Shown in pieces: positions 9,454 to 18,266 of a stretch of DNA of 64,000 nt. How positions within the stretch are numbered: position 1 is the stretch's first letter; the number at the start of each line of letters is the position of its first letter. A program made the position numbers and the translations under genes. Source of the stretch: Pseudomonas sp. JUb42 (GTDB lineage: Bacteria > Pseudomonadota > Gammaproteobacteria > Pseudomonadales > Pseudomonadaceae); assembly GCF_024807945.1 (NCBI RefSeq), contig NZ_JANUFD010000009.1, positions 242,712-306,711 of the forward strand. Direction: 5' to 3'. The notes under the pieces were generated by a model. That model searched no databases and was not told the DNA's origin. It saw nothing but the letters and a program-made list of their open reading frames with translations.

Positions 9454-9623
9454 GCATTCGCTCTCGCTACACCGGCCCCACTCTGAGGGCTGATGACGCT
9501 CGCCTTTGCTTTCAAACCGCACATTCCGCTCTTGCTTGATCAAAAAAATAGTTTAAGTTGTACGACGACGGACATACCATCTCTTGTCAATTCGTCCCAA
9601 CCACAAAAATAAAAGGATCACCC

Positions 9624-10055
9624 ATGAAAAAGCTCACCCTGGCCGCCGGTTTTCTCTGCCTGTTCGCTGGCTACGCCGCCGCTTCCCCCGCTTCTGATGA
9701 AAAAGACGTTGCTGCCGCCGTCGACAGCATGACCCAGGCCATGCTGCACAAGGACGTCGCCAAGCTGAAGACCCTGACGTCAGACAACGTCAGTTACGGT
9801 CACTCCAGCGGCAAGGTCCAGAACAAGGAAGAATTCGTTGCCGACATCGAGACCGGTCGCAGCGGCTTCAATACCCTGCAAATGCTCAACCAGAAGATTT
9901 TCATGAACGGTGACACCGCCCTGGTGCGCAACCACTTCTCCGCCGAAGCGGTAAACAGCGGCAAAGTGGTACCGACTGAGATCGAAAACTTCCAGGTCTG
10001 GCAGAAACAGAAAGGCCACTGGCTGCTGATCGGTCGTCAGGCGTTCAAGTTCTAA
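9624..10055 (+). CDS. Secreted SnoaL-like / DUF4440 (NTF2 fold) protein
   Basis: A 143-aa protein with a clear Sec signal peptide (MKKLTLAAGFLCLFAGYAAA, cleavage near residue 20-22). The mature part looks like the NTF2-like DUF4440/SnoaL fold: DVAAAVDSMTQAMLHKDVAK, then LTSDNVSYGHSSGKVQNKEE and a C-terminal VWQKQKGHWLLIGRQ strand pair. Proteins of this fold bind small hydrophobic ligands or act as isomerases; no specific role can be given. ATG 9624 follows AAAAGGA at a normal distance. It is transcribed alone, between two REP elements. Confidence 0.8.
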   Translation: MKKLTLAAGFLCLFAGYAAASPASDEKDVAAAVDSMTQAMLHKDVAKLKTLTSDNVSYGHSSGKVQNKEEFVADIETGRSGFNTLQMLNQKIFMNGDTALVRNHFSAEAVNSGKVVPTEIENFQVWQKQKGHWLLIGRQAFKF

Positions 10056-10077
10056 GCAATAGAGGCATAATTTGCTT

Positions 10078-10119
10078 TTGTGGGAGCGAATTTATTCGCG
10101 AATGAATTCGCTCCCACAA
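10078..10119. repeat. REP palindrome, possible terminator
   Basis: A near-perfect 42-bp palindrome (TTGTGGGAGCGAATTTATTC to GAATGAATTCGCTCCCACAA) lies 22 bp after the preceding stop and 13 bp from the end of the convergent GNAT gene. It belongs to the same REP class as 9362-9453. It may act as a bidirectional terminator. Confidence 0.75.
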
Positions 10120-10132
10120 TTTGCCTGCGCAG

Positions 10133-10828
10133 TCAGCCAGAGAGCCCTTCGACAAACACTCTGGCCTGACGGGTCAGGATATCCAGATTGCGGTCACGCT
10201 GTTTCTCAGCGTCAATCATCGCTCGCTTGCCCAGTTGCTGAAGCAAGTAGGTGTGAATCTGCCGCACTTCCAGGGTGCGATAGATAGGCGCGGTATCCAG
10301 CACAGCGACGAGCCCGTCAGTGGCATGATCGCGAGTATTCATCACCACCTGCGGCCCCCGCGCGCCCAACACCTGAAAACCCATCGCGGCAAAATACGGC
10401 ACCTTGGCGACGAAGCATGCCAGTTCTGCATGGGGATACCGTGTGAGCATGTCCGTCACCATCGCCCGGGCGATACCCTGGCGGCGGCGCGATGTCTGGA
10501 CCGCCATGTAGGCCACTGCGCAGGCCTGGGGATCATCCTGGGCAGGCAGATACAGCAGAAAACCCACTACCGTCGCTGGTTCCTGCTCATCCAGCGCTAC
10601 GATCAACTCCACTGCAATCCCTTTCGATCCGTCCATGGCCTCCTGATACAGGTTGACCTCAAGCCCGAGCCCATATTGATACAAGCGGTATAACGGATTG
10701 CTCGGCGCAATGGCGACGGCACTGATATCGGTAACGTTGTCGATCACCAACTGCATGATCTGGTTCTTGATCGACTCGGGGGGCGGACTGGTGAAATGAC
10801 TCAGGGTGAACATTGGGTACGGACTCAT
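10133..10828 (-). CDS. GNAT-family N-acetyltransferase
   Basis: A 231-aa cytosolic protein with the GNAT acetyl-CoA binding motif in VAYMAVQTSRRRQGIARAMV (R/Q-x-x-G-x-G/A type) near the middle, preceded by the strand VGFLLYLP. The C-terminal ~70 residues (TLEVRQIHTYLLQQLGKRAM onward) extend beyond the core fold and look helical. The substrate is unknown. Starts at 10828 (MSPYPM) and 10813 (MFTLSHF) are both possible, with no strong ribosome site before either. It is convergent with the SnoaL-like gene and separated from it by a REP. Confidence 0.75.
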   Translation of the reverse strand: MSPYPMFTLSHFTSPPPESIKNQIMQLVIDNVTDISAVAIAPSNPLYRLYQYGLGLEVNLYQEAMDGSKGIAVELIVALDEQEPATVVGFLLYLPAQDDPQACAVAYMAVQTSRRRQGIARAMVTDMLTRYPHAELACFVAKVPYFAAMGFQVLGARGPQVVMNTRDHATDGLVAVLDTAPIYRTLEVRQIHTYLLQQLGKRAMIDAEKQRDRNLDILTRQARVFVEGLSG

Positions 10829-11204
10829 TCGTGACTATCTGGGTGGCGCGGCGCTTGTCAGACTGAACGTGTTCCAACGATCATTGTTCGTCACGACAGG
10901 TGCAAAGTGCGCATCATACCTGCATCAGCATTCTCACGTAGGGATGCCTGCCCAACGCCCATACCCATGTATAGGATCGAGCCGATGATCAAAGCTGATA
11001 ACGTGTAACTCCGGTATTCTCAACGCGCGGCGCGCAGAACTATTTGAATAATCATCCAGCGGCGTCGTTTATGGATGAGGGACCTGCGGCACAGAAATAT
11101 TCACGGCGGTTTTGTAGTCATGAGTTACCTCGGGGAAATCTGTGCTACACCTTTCAGACACTGCGGGATTTATAAAGTCGTTCTCTCAGGGAGAGGTTTG
11201 ATCA
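10829..11204. other. Noncoding region upstream of the PAS chemoreceptor
   Basis: This 376-bp divergent gap between the GNAT gene and the chemoreceptor holds no convincing gene. It contains the chemoreceptor ribosome site (GGGAGAGG at 11189-11196) and presumably both promoters. I could not recognise a specific operator. Confidence 0.5.
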
Positions 11205-12770
11205 ATGCGCTTGAATATGCCGATCACACAAACAGAAAGAACGTTTCCCGAATCCGAGCGGTTGATTTCCACGACGGATCTTAATAGTCGCATCACCTAT
11301 TGCAATGATGCTTTCGTAGCGCTCAGTGGCTTTACCCGGGAAGAATTGATCGGCCAGCCACATAATCTGGTGCGCCACCCGGACATGCCGTCGTCAGTGT
11401 TCGCCCATATGTGGGAGACCATCAAGCAGGGCAAACCCTGGATGGGTGTGGTCAAGAATCGCTCCAAGCAGGGCGACTTCTATTGGGTCAGCGCGTATGT
11501 CACTGCGGTCTATGAGAACAGCCAGTTGGTCGGCTATGAATCGGTACGCTCCCTGCCGACTCGTGATCAGGTCAGGCGTGCTGATGCCCTCTACGCCCGG
11601 CTGCGTGCGGGTAAACCTGCGGTCTCGGCACTGAGTTCAGTCAGCCATCACCTGCTGCGACAACTGCCCATCATTATCAGCGCCATTGTGCTTACAGCGG
11701 GAACCCTGATGCTGGGCGACACCGGTTCGGTCGGCCTGACGCTTCTGGTAGTGATCATTCTCGGCACCTATATCGAGCTGCGTCAGCGCAATAGCCTGAA
11801 ACAAACCCTGGCCGAACACCCCAAGGCCTTCAGCAGCCCGCTGGTGGCCCTGACCTACAGCGACAAGCGCGGGCCGCAAGGGCAATTGGACCTGGCCATT
11901 TACAGCGAAGAAGCGCGCCTGCAAACGGCTCTGACTCGCCTGGTCGACGCCGGAGAAAGCGTCAAGCAGCGCGCCGGGCAATCCGCCAGCCTGTCTGCCC
12001 AGCAAGCTCGTTCCCTCGATCAGCAGCGCAATGAAACCGACCAGTCCGCCACCGCCATCAACCAGATGGCCGCGACTATTCAGGAAGTCGCCCACAACGT
12101 GCAGAACACTGCCCATGCCGCCGAAGACGCCGACCGCCTGGCTCAGGAAGGCCGTGGTCTGGCTGACGACAGTCTGCTGGCCATCCGGCATATGGCCAAC
12201 TCCGTCACCGAGATCGCCGAGGCCGTCAATGAACTGGCCAGCGCTACCCAGTCCATCGGCAGTGTGGTCGATGTGATTACGTCGATTGCCGAACAGACCA
12301 ACCTGCTGGCCCTCAACGCCGCCATCGAGGCCGCCCGCGCCGGGGAGCAAGGCCGCGGCTTTGCCGTGGTCGCCGACGAGGTCCGCTCCCTGGCCTCCCG
12401 CACCCAGGCCTCAACCGGGCAGATCCAACAGATCATCACGCAACTGCGCGAAGGCGCCGAACGGGCCGTGGCCACCGCCAGCAAGGGTGGGCAGATTTCC
12501 CAGGAAAGCGTGGCCAGCGTCGAGGCCGTACAACAGGCCCTGGACGGCATCAGCAAGGCGATCACCCTGATCACCGGCATGAGCCAGCAAATGGCCTCGG
12601 CGTCGGAAGAACAAAGCCACGTCGCGGAAAATATCAGCCAACAGATCACCCGTATCGCCCAACTCTGCGATCAGAGCGCCGGGCAGGCCGAGCAAGGCTC
12701 GAAGATCAGTCGGGAACTGGAGGAGATGGCGCAGTATCTGCATAGTCTTGCGGAGCGGTTTAGTCGTTAA
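11205..12770 (+). CDS. aer: Aer-type PAS-domain chemoreceptor (aerotaxis receptor)
   Basis: Methyl-accepting chemotaxis protein (521 aa) of the aerotaxis type. The N-terminal PAS domain (residues ~20-125) reads ISTTDLNSRITYCNDAFVAL, then LIGQPHNLVRHPDMPSSVF, with the W and N positions seen in FAD-binding Aer proteins. Two short membrane segments (~155-195) anchor it without a periplasmic domain. The C-terminal signalling hairpin contains EQTNLLALNAAIEAARAGEQ. By family, it senses redox or oxygen changes through FAD and signals to CheA/CheW. It stands alone as a transcription unit. Pseudomonads carry several Aer paralogs, so the exact name is tentative. Confidence 0.85.
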   Translation: MRLNMPITQTERTFPESERLISTTDLNSRITYCNDAFVALSGFTREELIGQPHNLVRHPDMPSSVFAHMWETIKQGKPWMGVVKNRSKQGDFYWVSAYVTAVYENSQLVGYESVRSLPTRDQVRRADALYARLRAGKPAVSALSSVSHHLLRQLPIIISAIVLTAGTLMLGDTGSVGLTLLVVIILGTYIELRQRNSLKQTLAEHPKAFSSPLVALTYSDKRGPQGQLDLAIYSEEARLQTALTRLVDAGESVKQRAGQSASLSAQQARSLDQQRNETDQSATAINQMAATIQEVAHNVQNTAHAAEDADRLAQEGRGLADDSLLAIRHMANSVTEIAEAVNELASATQSIGSVVDVITSIAEQTNLLALNAAIEAARAGEQGRGFAVVADEVRSLASRTQASTGQIQQIITQLREGAERAVATASKGGQISQESVASVEAVQQALDGISKAITLITGMSQQMASASEEQSHVAENISQQITRIAQLCDQSAGQAEQGSKISRELEEMAQYLHSLAERFSR

Positions 12771-12820
12771 AACTGTACCCCCTACTGAAATACTGATGAC
12801 CGTTGTATTGATAAAAACAT

Positions 12821-13813
12821 CTATTCCAAGGTTGTCGTCATATCCGGATATTGAGTGCTGATGATATCTTCCAGCTCAACCGGCCACTCCAGCGAGGTGT
12901 TGCCGGTTTTGCGAAAAATAACGGATGACGCCAGAAAGCTTTCCGGTTGTTCGGCAAATGCGGTCACGGGGTGGCAGCGGGCCGCGACAATATAAGCAGG
13001 CTCATCCATACGGGTTTCCAATATTTCAAAACCCAGAGGCTCGTTCAGCAACGCTTTCCACGAGTCCTCCGAAAATCGCCAGAAATCCCAGGGTTGATCA
13101 TGCAACGGCCAACATTGATGCGTAGTGAACAGCCCAATGGCGCCCAGTTTCATGACGCGATTGAGTTCGATCATGACCTTCCACGGCATGAGCAAATGTT
13201 CCAGGACAGAAAAGGCCATTACACCATCGAAGTGATTAGCAGGGTAGGACCTGCTCAATTGATGGGCATCCCCTACAACATCGACATTCGGCCCATTCAG
13301 TACATCGAAACCGCTATAACACCAACCTTCTGGCACTAAGCCTTTACGTACGATCCCGGAACGCGCCCGCGAGCCGATTTCCAACAAGTACGGAGGTTGG
13401 CCGGGGTCAGAATTTTCTCTGTCACGCAATTGCTGACTGAACACACCCATCAGGCTGTCTCTGGGACTGCCCAAACGCGAGATAGACGCAGATGTGCCGT
13501 CCTTGAAAAAAATCAGCAAGCTGGCGGCAATCATTGCGGCCCGACTGTCCGCAAATACCAGGCTGCGATCGAAGCGTGAGTGATCGGCCAATGGGCCAAA
13601 GACCGGAACCAGATCCGGACTTTTATCGCCGAATACAATTGCATAGTCTCCGCCATCAGGAACCCGCAATACCAGCCTGGCGATTTGCAGAGTGGGACTG
13701 TATATCCACCCGCTCAATCGCAGCGCACTCTGAAATATTGAATAACGATCAATGCAATAGGCCCCTTGATAGGGTGGGCTATCTCCACTTGACTCAACGT
13801 TTGTTCTGCTCAT
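12821..13813 (-). CDS. SAM-dependent methyltransferase of the polysaccharide cluster
   Basis: A 330-aa protein. Residues ~1-110 form a beta-rich segment (SALRLSGWIYSPTLQIARLV) of unclear role. The rest is a class I methyltransferase of the Methyltransf_11 type: motif I is LLEIGSRARSG (less glycine-rich than usual) and the later motif is FDGVMAFSVLEHLLMPWKV. Start chosen at 13813 (MSRTNVE) because AGGAGGG precedes it at good spacing; the longer reading frame upstream is not needed. It overlaps the end of the large fusion gene by 20 bp, so the two are translationally coupled. It probably methylates a sugar of the exported glycan or its cap. Confidence 0.8.
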   Translation of the reverse strand: MSRTNVESSGDSPPYQGAYCIDRYSIFQSALRLSGWIYSPTLQIARLVLRVPDGGDYAIVFGDKSPDLVPVFGPLADHSRFDRSLVFADSRAAMIAASLLIFFKDGTSASISRLGSPRDSLMGVFSQQLRDRENSDPGQPPYLLEIGSRARSGIVRKGLVPEGWCYSGFDVLNGPNVDVVGDAHQLSRSYPANHFDGVMAFSVLEHLLMPWKVMIELNRVMKLGAIGLFTTHQCWPLHDQPWDFWRFSEDSWKALLNEPLGFEILETRMDEPAYIVAARCHPVTAFAEQPESFLASSVIFRKTGNTSLEWPVELEDIISTQYPDMTTTLE

Positions 13814-16800
13814 GCGTGCCCTCCTTTTTTTGGGCAACTGAAGTACGCGGCGGCCACGCCAGGCCAAAATCATGATGTTCCAGCGTCAGGTTCGGGTTAT
13901 AGGCACCGTCATTTTCAATATCGGGCCAACGCCGCTGCATATATTCGACCTCCTGAGTGAAGCGAGCCTGTTTCTCCGGGGTATCTTCCAAGCCTCGGGT
14001 AGCGGACTCATGGTGATAGAGTTCGGCAAAGGGGGTCCAGACGTTGGTGTAACCGGCTTCCTGCACGCGCAGGCAGAAGTCGACGTCATTGAAAGCGATC
14101 TTCAAGTGCACCTCATCGAGGCCGCCAACTTCTTCATAGATGGATTTGCGAATGACCAGGCAGGCGGCAGTCACAGCGGACAGCGACTGAATCAGGCCGG
14201 CACGACCGAAGTAACCATGTTCACCCCTGGGCAAAAACTTATGGGAGTGATTGGCAATCCCCCCGACCCCCAATATCACCCCGCCGTGCTGCAGGCGATC
14301 ATCGGCAAACCACAGCCGTGCGCCCACCGCGCCGACGCCTGGCTGCAAGGCGATGGAGACCATTTCCTCCAGCCACTCAGGTGTGATGACTTCAATATCG
14401 TTATTGATCAACCCCACCACTTCGCCCCTTGCCAGCTTCACAGCGCGATTGTTCAACGCTGAATAATTAAAGGGTCCGTCGTCGCGAAGCACCGTGACGT
14501 TCGACTCCTGCTCAAGTCGGGCGAAGTACTCCAGCGACTCAGGCTCATCTGAACCGTTATCGATCAGAATCAGCTCGTAGCGTTGGTAGGTCGTCAGATC
14601 TCGAATACTGTCGATGCACTGTCTGACCAATACATGGGCATTACGGGTAGGGATGATCAGGCTTACCAGGGGACGATGCCCGGGAAGCTCATAACGCACC
14701 CGATACATGCCAATCGGCAATAATTCGGTCCGAGCCGCGACCCCCAAACGCTGCAGATGCTCATCCAGGGCTTTAACACCGGCATGCACAGCGTAAGGTT
14801 TTTCACCGGTGGCCATGGCCGTGCTACCGGGATGCACTCGCCAGTGGTAGAGCACACGAGGGATATGGACGATTTGCCCGGGCGCAAGGCGCTCGATGCA
14901 GCGCATGACCAGATCGTAGTCCTGGGCGCCTTCAAAGCCGCTACGAAAGCCGCCTGCCTGATTGATCAGGTCGCTTCGATAGATTCCAAAATGAGAAAAT
15001 ACATTCTGCGACCGAAACAAAAACTCGTTCCAGTCCGGCTTGAAATACGCCGCGCTACGCCGCCCCTGGGTATCGATTTTGTCTTCGTCCGAGTAGATCA
15101 ATCCGGCCTGCGGATGCTCGATAATGGTCCGCGCCACCCAATACAAGGCGTGTTCGGGAATCAGGTCGTCGTTGTCCATCAGGGCCAGGTAGTGGCCCTC
15201 GGCGATGGCAATGGCCGAGTTGCTGGCGGCACTGATATGACCGTTCTGTTTGCGAAAAACCAGGCTGATTCGTGGCTCCTGGGCCTGCAAGTCTTCCAAT
15301 AGCGTTCGCACTTGCGGGTTGGTGGAAGCGTCGTCAGCGATGCAAAGCTGCCAGTTCGGATACAACTGGGCACGGACGCTGGCGATGGCTTGACGCAGCA
15401 GGTCAAGGGGCGGGTCGTAGACCGGCATGATGATGGAGATCAGCGGCGGCTTGCTCCAGCTGCCTATTTCTTCGCTGATCTTGCGACGAGCCGAATCATC
15501 AAGAGTGTCATAGCGCTCGATCCACGCGGCGTAATCATTACGATCGGGCACTGTCGCGGGCTTGCTCGCCTCTGCAGAGACTTGCGATACGCTACGACTG
15601 AACCAGCGCCAACGGGCACGCAAACCCTCGATCCCCTCTTGGCGCAAGATCGCTATCGACTTGCGTACAGTCGCCTGCAACCCGCCGCCGCGGCGAATCA
15701 CGCCCGGCAACAGAACCGAGGCGCGCTTGAGCCGCCGTGCGGTGACGATCGATGCGCGGACCGGCGCGCCCAGGCGCCGACTATATGAGGACTCCAACGC
15801 CCTGATCCGCAGATTCAGGTGGTGAATATGGGTATCTTTTTCCGCCCCCTGAATACTCAGTGCTTGATCGCGCTCGGCGATGGCCAGTTCTTTTTCCCGC
15901 CGTAACTTGCTCAGTGTCTCTTCCAGTTCGACGATCAATGCCTGACGGTCACGGGTTACCTGATTATGGTCGGTGAGCAGGCGCTCGACGGTCTCAATGG
16001 TTTCGTGCTCAGACTCAATGACACTATCGGCCAGAGTATGGGTGACCTTATCCAGCTCACTCATCTGCTCGGTCATCGCCTGAAGCTGACGAGCCAGGGG
16101 CTGCAAAGCATCCTGCAGGGTCTGCTGGTATTCGCTGACGGCATTGAGTTCCAGGCTGATCAGGCGCGCCATGACTTCATCGGTGTAGACCACCAGGTCC
16201 AGTGCCAGGGTCAGCCCTTGCACATCCACCTGCGTCGCCAGATCCAGGGGCAGCACCAGGTGGGGATCGTCATCAAGGCTCATGAAGAACACCGCAGCCC
16301 CGGATTTCTCGACTTTCATCAGTCCGGAAGTGGCGGTCAGGCTGTCGAGCTGCCGGTCCCATCGCCAAACCTCCCCTGCCGCGCTGTACAGACGGATATT
16401 GGCCAGGGAGAAGGAGACACGCCGATCCACCGGATCGAGACGCAAGCGCCTGGCACCGGGCTGTACCGTAGAGAAGGCAAACTCCAGCCGTTGCGCCCCC
16501 GGTTCCAACGCCAGAGCAAGACTGGCGTCCTCCCTGAATTCGCCGTCGCCGTTGCTGTAATACACTTTGGCCCGCAATGGTGGCAGGACGGGCACGACTT
16601 TCTGGTTGATTGGCTGGTCGGGCTTCCAGTCCAGAAACTCAACGGCTTCGCGGTCCGTGACAAAGGCCTGAAACAGCGCTTCGCGGGCAATATAGCGGCC
16701 CAAATCTGCGTCCGTCACCGGCAGTTCGGCCGCGCGCAGGCTTTCCACGATGAACTGCCTGCGCGTGGGGGGGATGACGCTGGGATGGAACGGTGTGGCA

Positions 16801-18266
16801 TTGGCGATCAACAACAGCAACGAACGCAACAGCAGATGGCCCAGCTCCACGCCTGCGCTGGCTTCCCATTCGATATCGATCAGGGTCGCAGAGCCATCGC
16901 CGCCCATGATGATGTTATGGGGCACGGCATCAATGAAGATACCCGGTAGCCACTCATTGACATCGCGCAGTTCGCACGCATGACCGCGTTCCGCGAGCAG
17001 GCTGCGCAAGGTATGCAGGTACTGGCGGATAAACAGGGAGAAATCCTGAATACCCCAGTCGGGAGTCGTGGCGATATTGATAAAACGCTGACTCAGGGGC
17101 TTGCCGCTGACATAGATGTCGACCTCGCTCAGTTGATGGCGCACTCCCCCTTCATTGTCGGGCTTCACCTCGGCACGCAAAGCCTGGTGCTGCACCTCGA
17201 TGCCGGTTGCCGTCTCGACGAACCGAGAGGCCTTGCAGAACGCGGGCTGACGACTGGTGTTGTAGTGAAACGCCAGAATGTCCGGCGCCACGACCGGCTC
17301 GGCGTTACGCGAAGCGGCGATCAGGAATGAGTTGGCCAGTTCCATGCCCAGGCCATTGTCGATCACCACCGGCCAGGCCCGTTCCAGATTGAAGCCGGTG
17401 GCGCCCGGCAGCTGCGGGTCTTTCTTGACGTTCTGCCAGGCCAGTGCCGCCGCATCGAACGAGCGTACGGCAAAGCCACGCTCGGTGGTGATGGAATGGG
17501 GCAGCTTGTAATCCGGGGCCGGATACAGAAACTGCGTCTGTTCAAAGCCCGCTGCGGTGATCAGCTCGACCAGTCGGCGGCGGCCGAAGGTTTGCGGTTG
17601 ACCCTTGATGTAGCGGCCTTCGATGCCATACATGGGCACACAGAGGTGATCCTCAGGCGCCCCGGCGAAATACTTCAGGCCCAACTGGTTCTCGATGGCG
17701 ATAAAGAGTTTGCCGTCGGGCTCAAGCAGTTGGTGAACCCGCTTGAGCATGCTCAGGGCTGCGTCGCTGTCCCGACTGAACATGCTGGCGTATTCCAGCA
17801 CGCCGATCAGGGTGATGACGTCGAAGCGCTGCTCAGTGTCAAAAGCGTCGAAGCGCTCGGCCAGCACCGTGACATTGTCCAGGTCACGGGTGCGGCTGGC
17901 AGCAATCCGCGCCCGTCGCACACTGCCTTCCAGGCTCAACACCTGACCGCCGCACTCGCCGAGGTAGCGGCTGATGGCGCCGCAGCCTGCGCCGATCTCC
18001 AGGACCCGCCCCGACAGGCAGTGCTCGAATGGCCGCAGGATATTGCCTCTTGCCGTGCCCAGGTGATACAGCGATGCCCAGTCGGTGCAGTGTCGGCTCA
18101 GCTCGCTGGAGAGCACCGACAAGTCTCTGGCCTGCTCGATGATCCGCGCGATGCGCTCTTCACTTTCATCGCCATCGCTGTAGGCAAGGCCCTGGTAGCC
18201 GGGTCGCAGCCACAGTCCCAATTGCGGGTCAAAGTCATAAGGCATCCCTTCAAGCATGCGCGTCAT
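13794..18266 (-). CDS. WbdD-like methyltransferase/kinase/coiled-coil protein fused to tandem GT2 glycosyltransferases
   Basis: A very large multidomain protein (1490 aa). Residues ~60-320 are a SAM methyltransferase (motif I VLEIGAGCGAISRYLGE at 88-104). Residues ~325-550 look like a protein-kinase/APH fold: candidate ATP lysine K345 (AFCKASRF), catalytic-loop pattern D446-AVPH-N451, and metal-binding DIEWE at 464-468. Residues ~560-700 are beta-rich. Residues ~703-830 are heptad-rich and likely coiled coil. Two GT2 domains follow: 940-1150 (SIIMPVYDPP, DNDD at 1031-1034) and 1199-1430 (SLIIPTRN, NND at 1288-1290, HHESATRG). Methyltransferase-kinase-coiled coil is the order of WbdD, the O8/O9a chain terminator and length ruler. 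It overlaps wzt by 17 bp. An ATG at 18257 is an alternative start. The kinase assignment is my inference. Confidence 0.8.
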   Translation of the reverse strand: MTRMLEGMPYDFDPQLGLWLRPGYQGLAYSDGDESEERIARIIEQARDLSVLSSELSRHCTDWASLYHLGTARGNILRPFEHCLSGRVLEIGAGCGAISRYLGECGGQVLSLEGSVRRARIAASRTRDLDNVTVLAERFDAFDTEQRFDVITLIGVLEYASMFSRDSDAALSMLKRVHQLLEPDGKLFIAIENQLGLKYFAGAPEDHLCVPMYGIEGRYIKGQPQTFGRRRLVELITAAGFEQTQFLYPAPDYKLPHSITTERGFAVRSFDAAALAWQNVKKDPQLPGATGFNLERAWPVVIDNGLGMELANSFLIAASRNAEPVVAPDILAFHYNTSRQPAFCKASRFVETATGIEVQHQALRAEVKPDNEGGVRHQLSEVDIYVSGKPLSQRFINIATTPDWGIQDFSLFIRQYLHTLRSLLAERGHACELRDVNEWLPGIFIDAVPHNIIMGGDGSATLIDIEWEASAGVELGHLLLRSLLLLIANATPFHPSVIPPTRRQFIVESLRAAELPVTDADLGRYIAREALFQAFVTDREAVEFLDWKPDQPINQKVVPVLPPLRAKVYYSNGDGEFREDASLALALEPGAQRLEFAFSTVQPGARRLRLDPVDRRVSFSLANIRLYSAAGEVWRWDRQLDSLTATSGLMKVEKSGAAVFFMSLDDDPHLVLPLDLATQVDVQGLTLALDLVVYTDEVMARLISLELNAVSEYQQTLQDALQPLARQLQAMTEQMSELDKVTHTLADSVIESEHETIETVERLLTDHNQVTRDRQALIVELEETLSKLRREKELAIAERDQALSIQGAEKDTHIHHLNLRIRALESSYSRRLGAPVRASIVTARRLKRASVLLPGVIRRGGGLQATVRKSIAILRQEGIEGLRARWRWFSRSVSQVSAEASKPATVPDRNDYAAWIERYDTLDDSARRKISEEIGSWSKPPLISIIMPVYDPPLDLLRQAIASVRAQLYPNWQLCIADDASTNPQVRTLLEDLQAQEPRISLVFRKQNGHISAASNSAIAIAEGHYLALMDNDDLIPEHALYWVARTIIEHPQAGLIYSDEDKIDTQGRRSAAYFKPDWNEFLFRSQNVFSHFGIYRSDLINQAGGFRSGFEGAQDYDLVMRCIERLAPGQIVHIPRVLYHWRVHPGSTAMATGEKPYAVHAGVKALDEHLQRLGVAARTELLPIGMYRVRYELPGHRPLVSLIIPTRNAHVLVRQCIDSIRDLTTYQRYELILIDNGSDEPESLEYFARLEQESNVTVLRDDGPFNYSALNNRAVKLARGEVVGLINNDIEVITPEWLEEMVSIALQPGVGAVGARLWFADDRLQHGGVILGVGGIANHSHKFLPRGEHGYFGRAGLIQSLSAVTAACLVIRKSIYEEVGGLDEVHLKIAFNDVDFCLRVQEAGYTNVWTPFAELYHHESATRGLEDTPEKQARFTQEVEYMQRRWPDIENDGAYNPNLTLEHHDFGLAWPPRTSVAQKKEGTHEQNKR

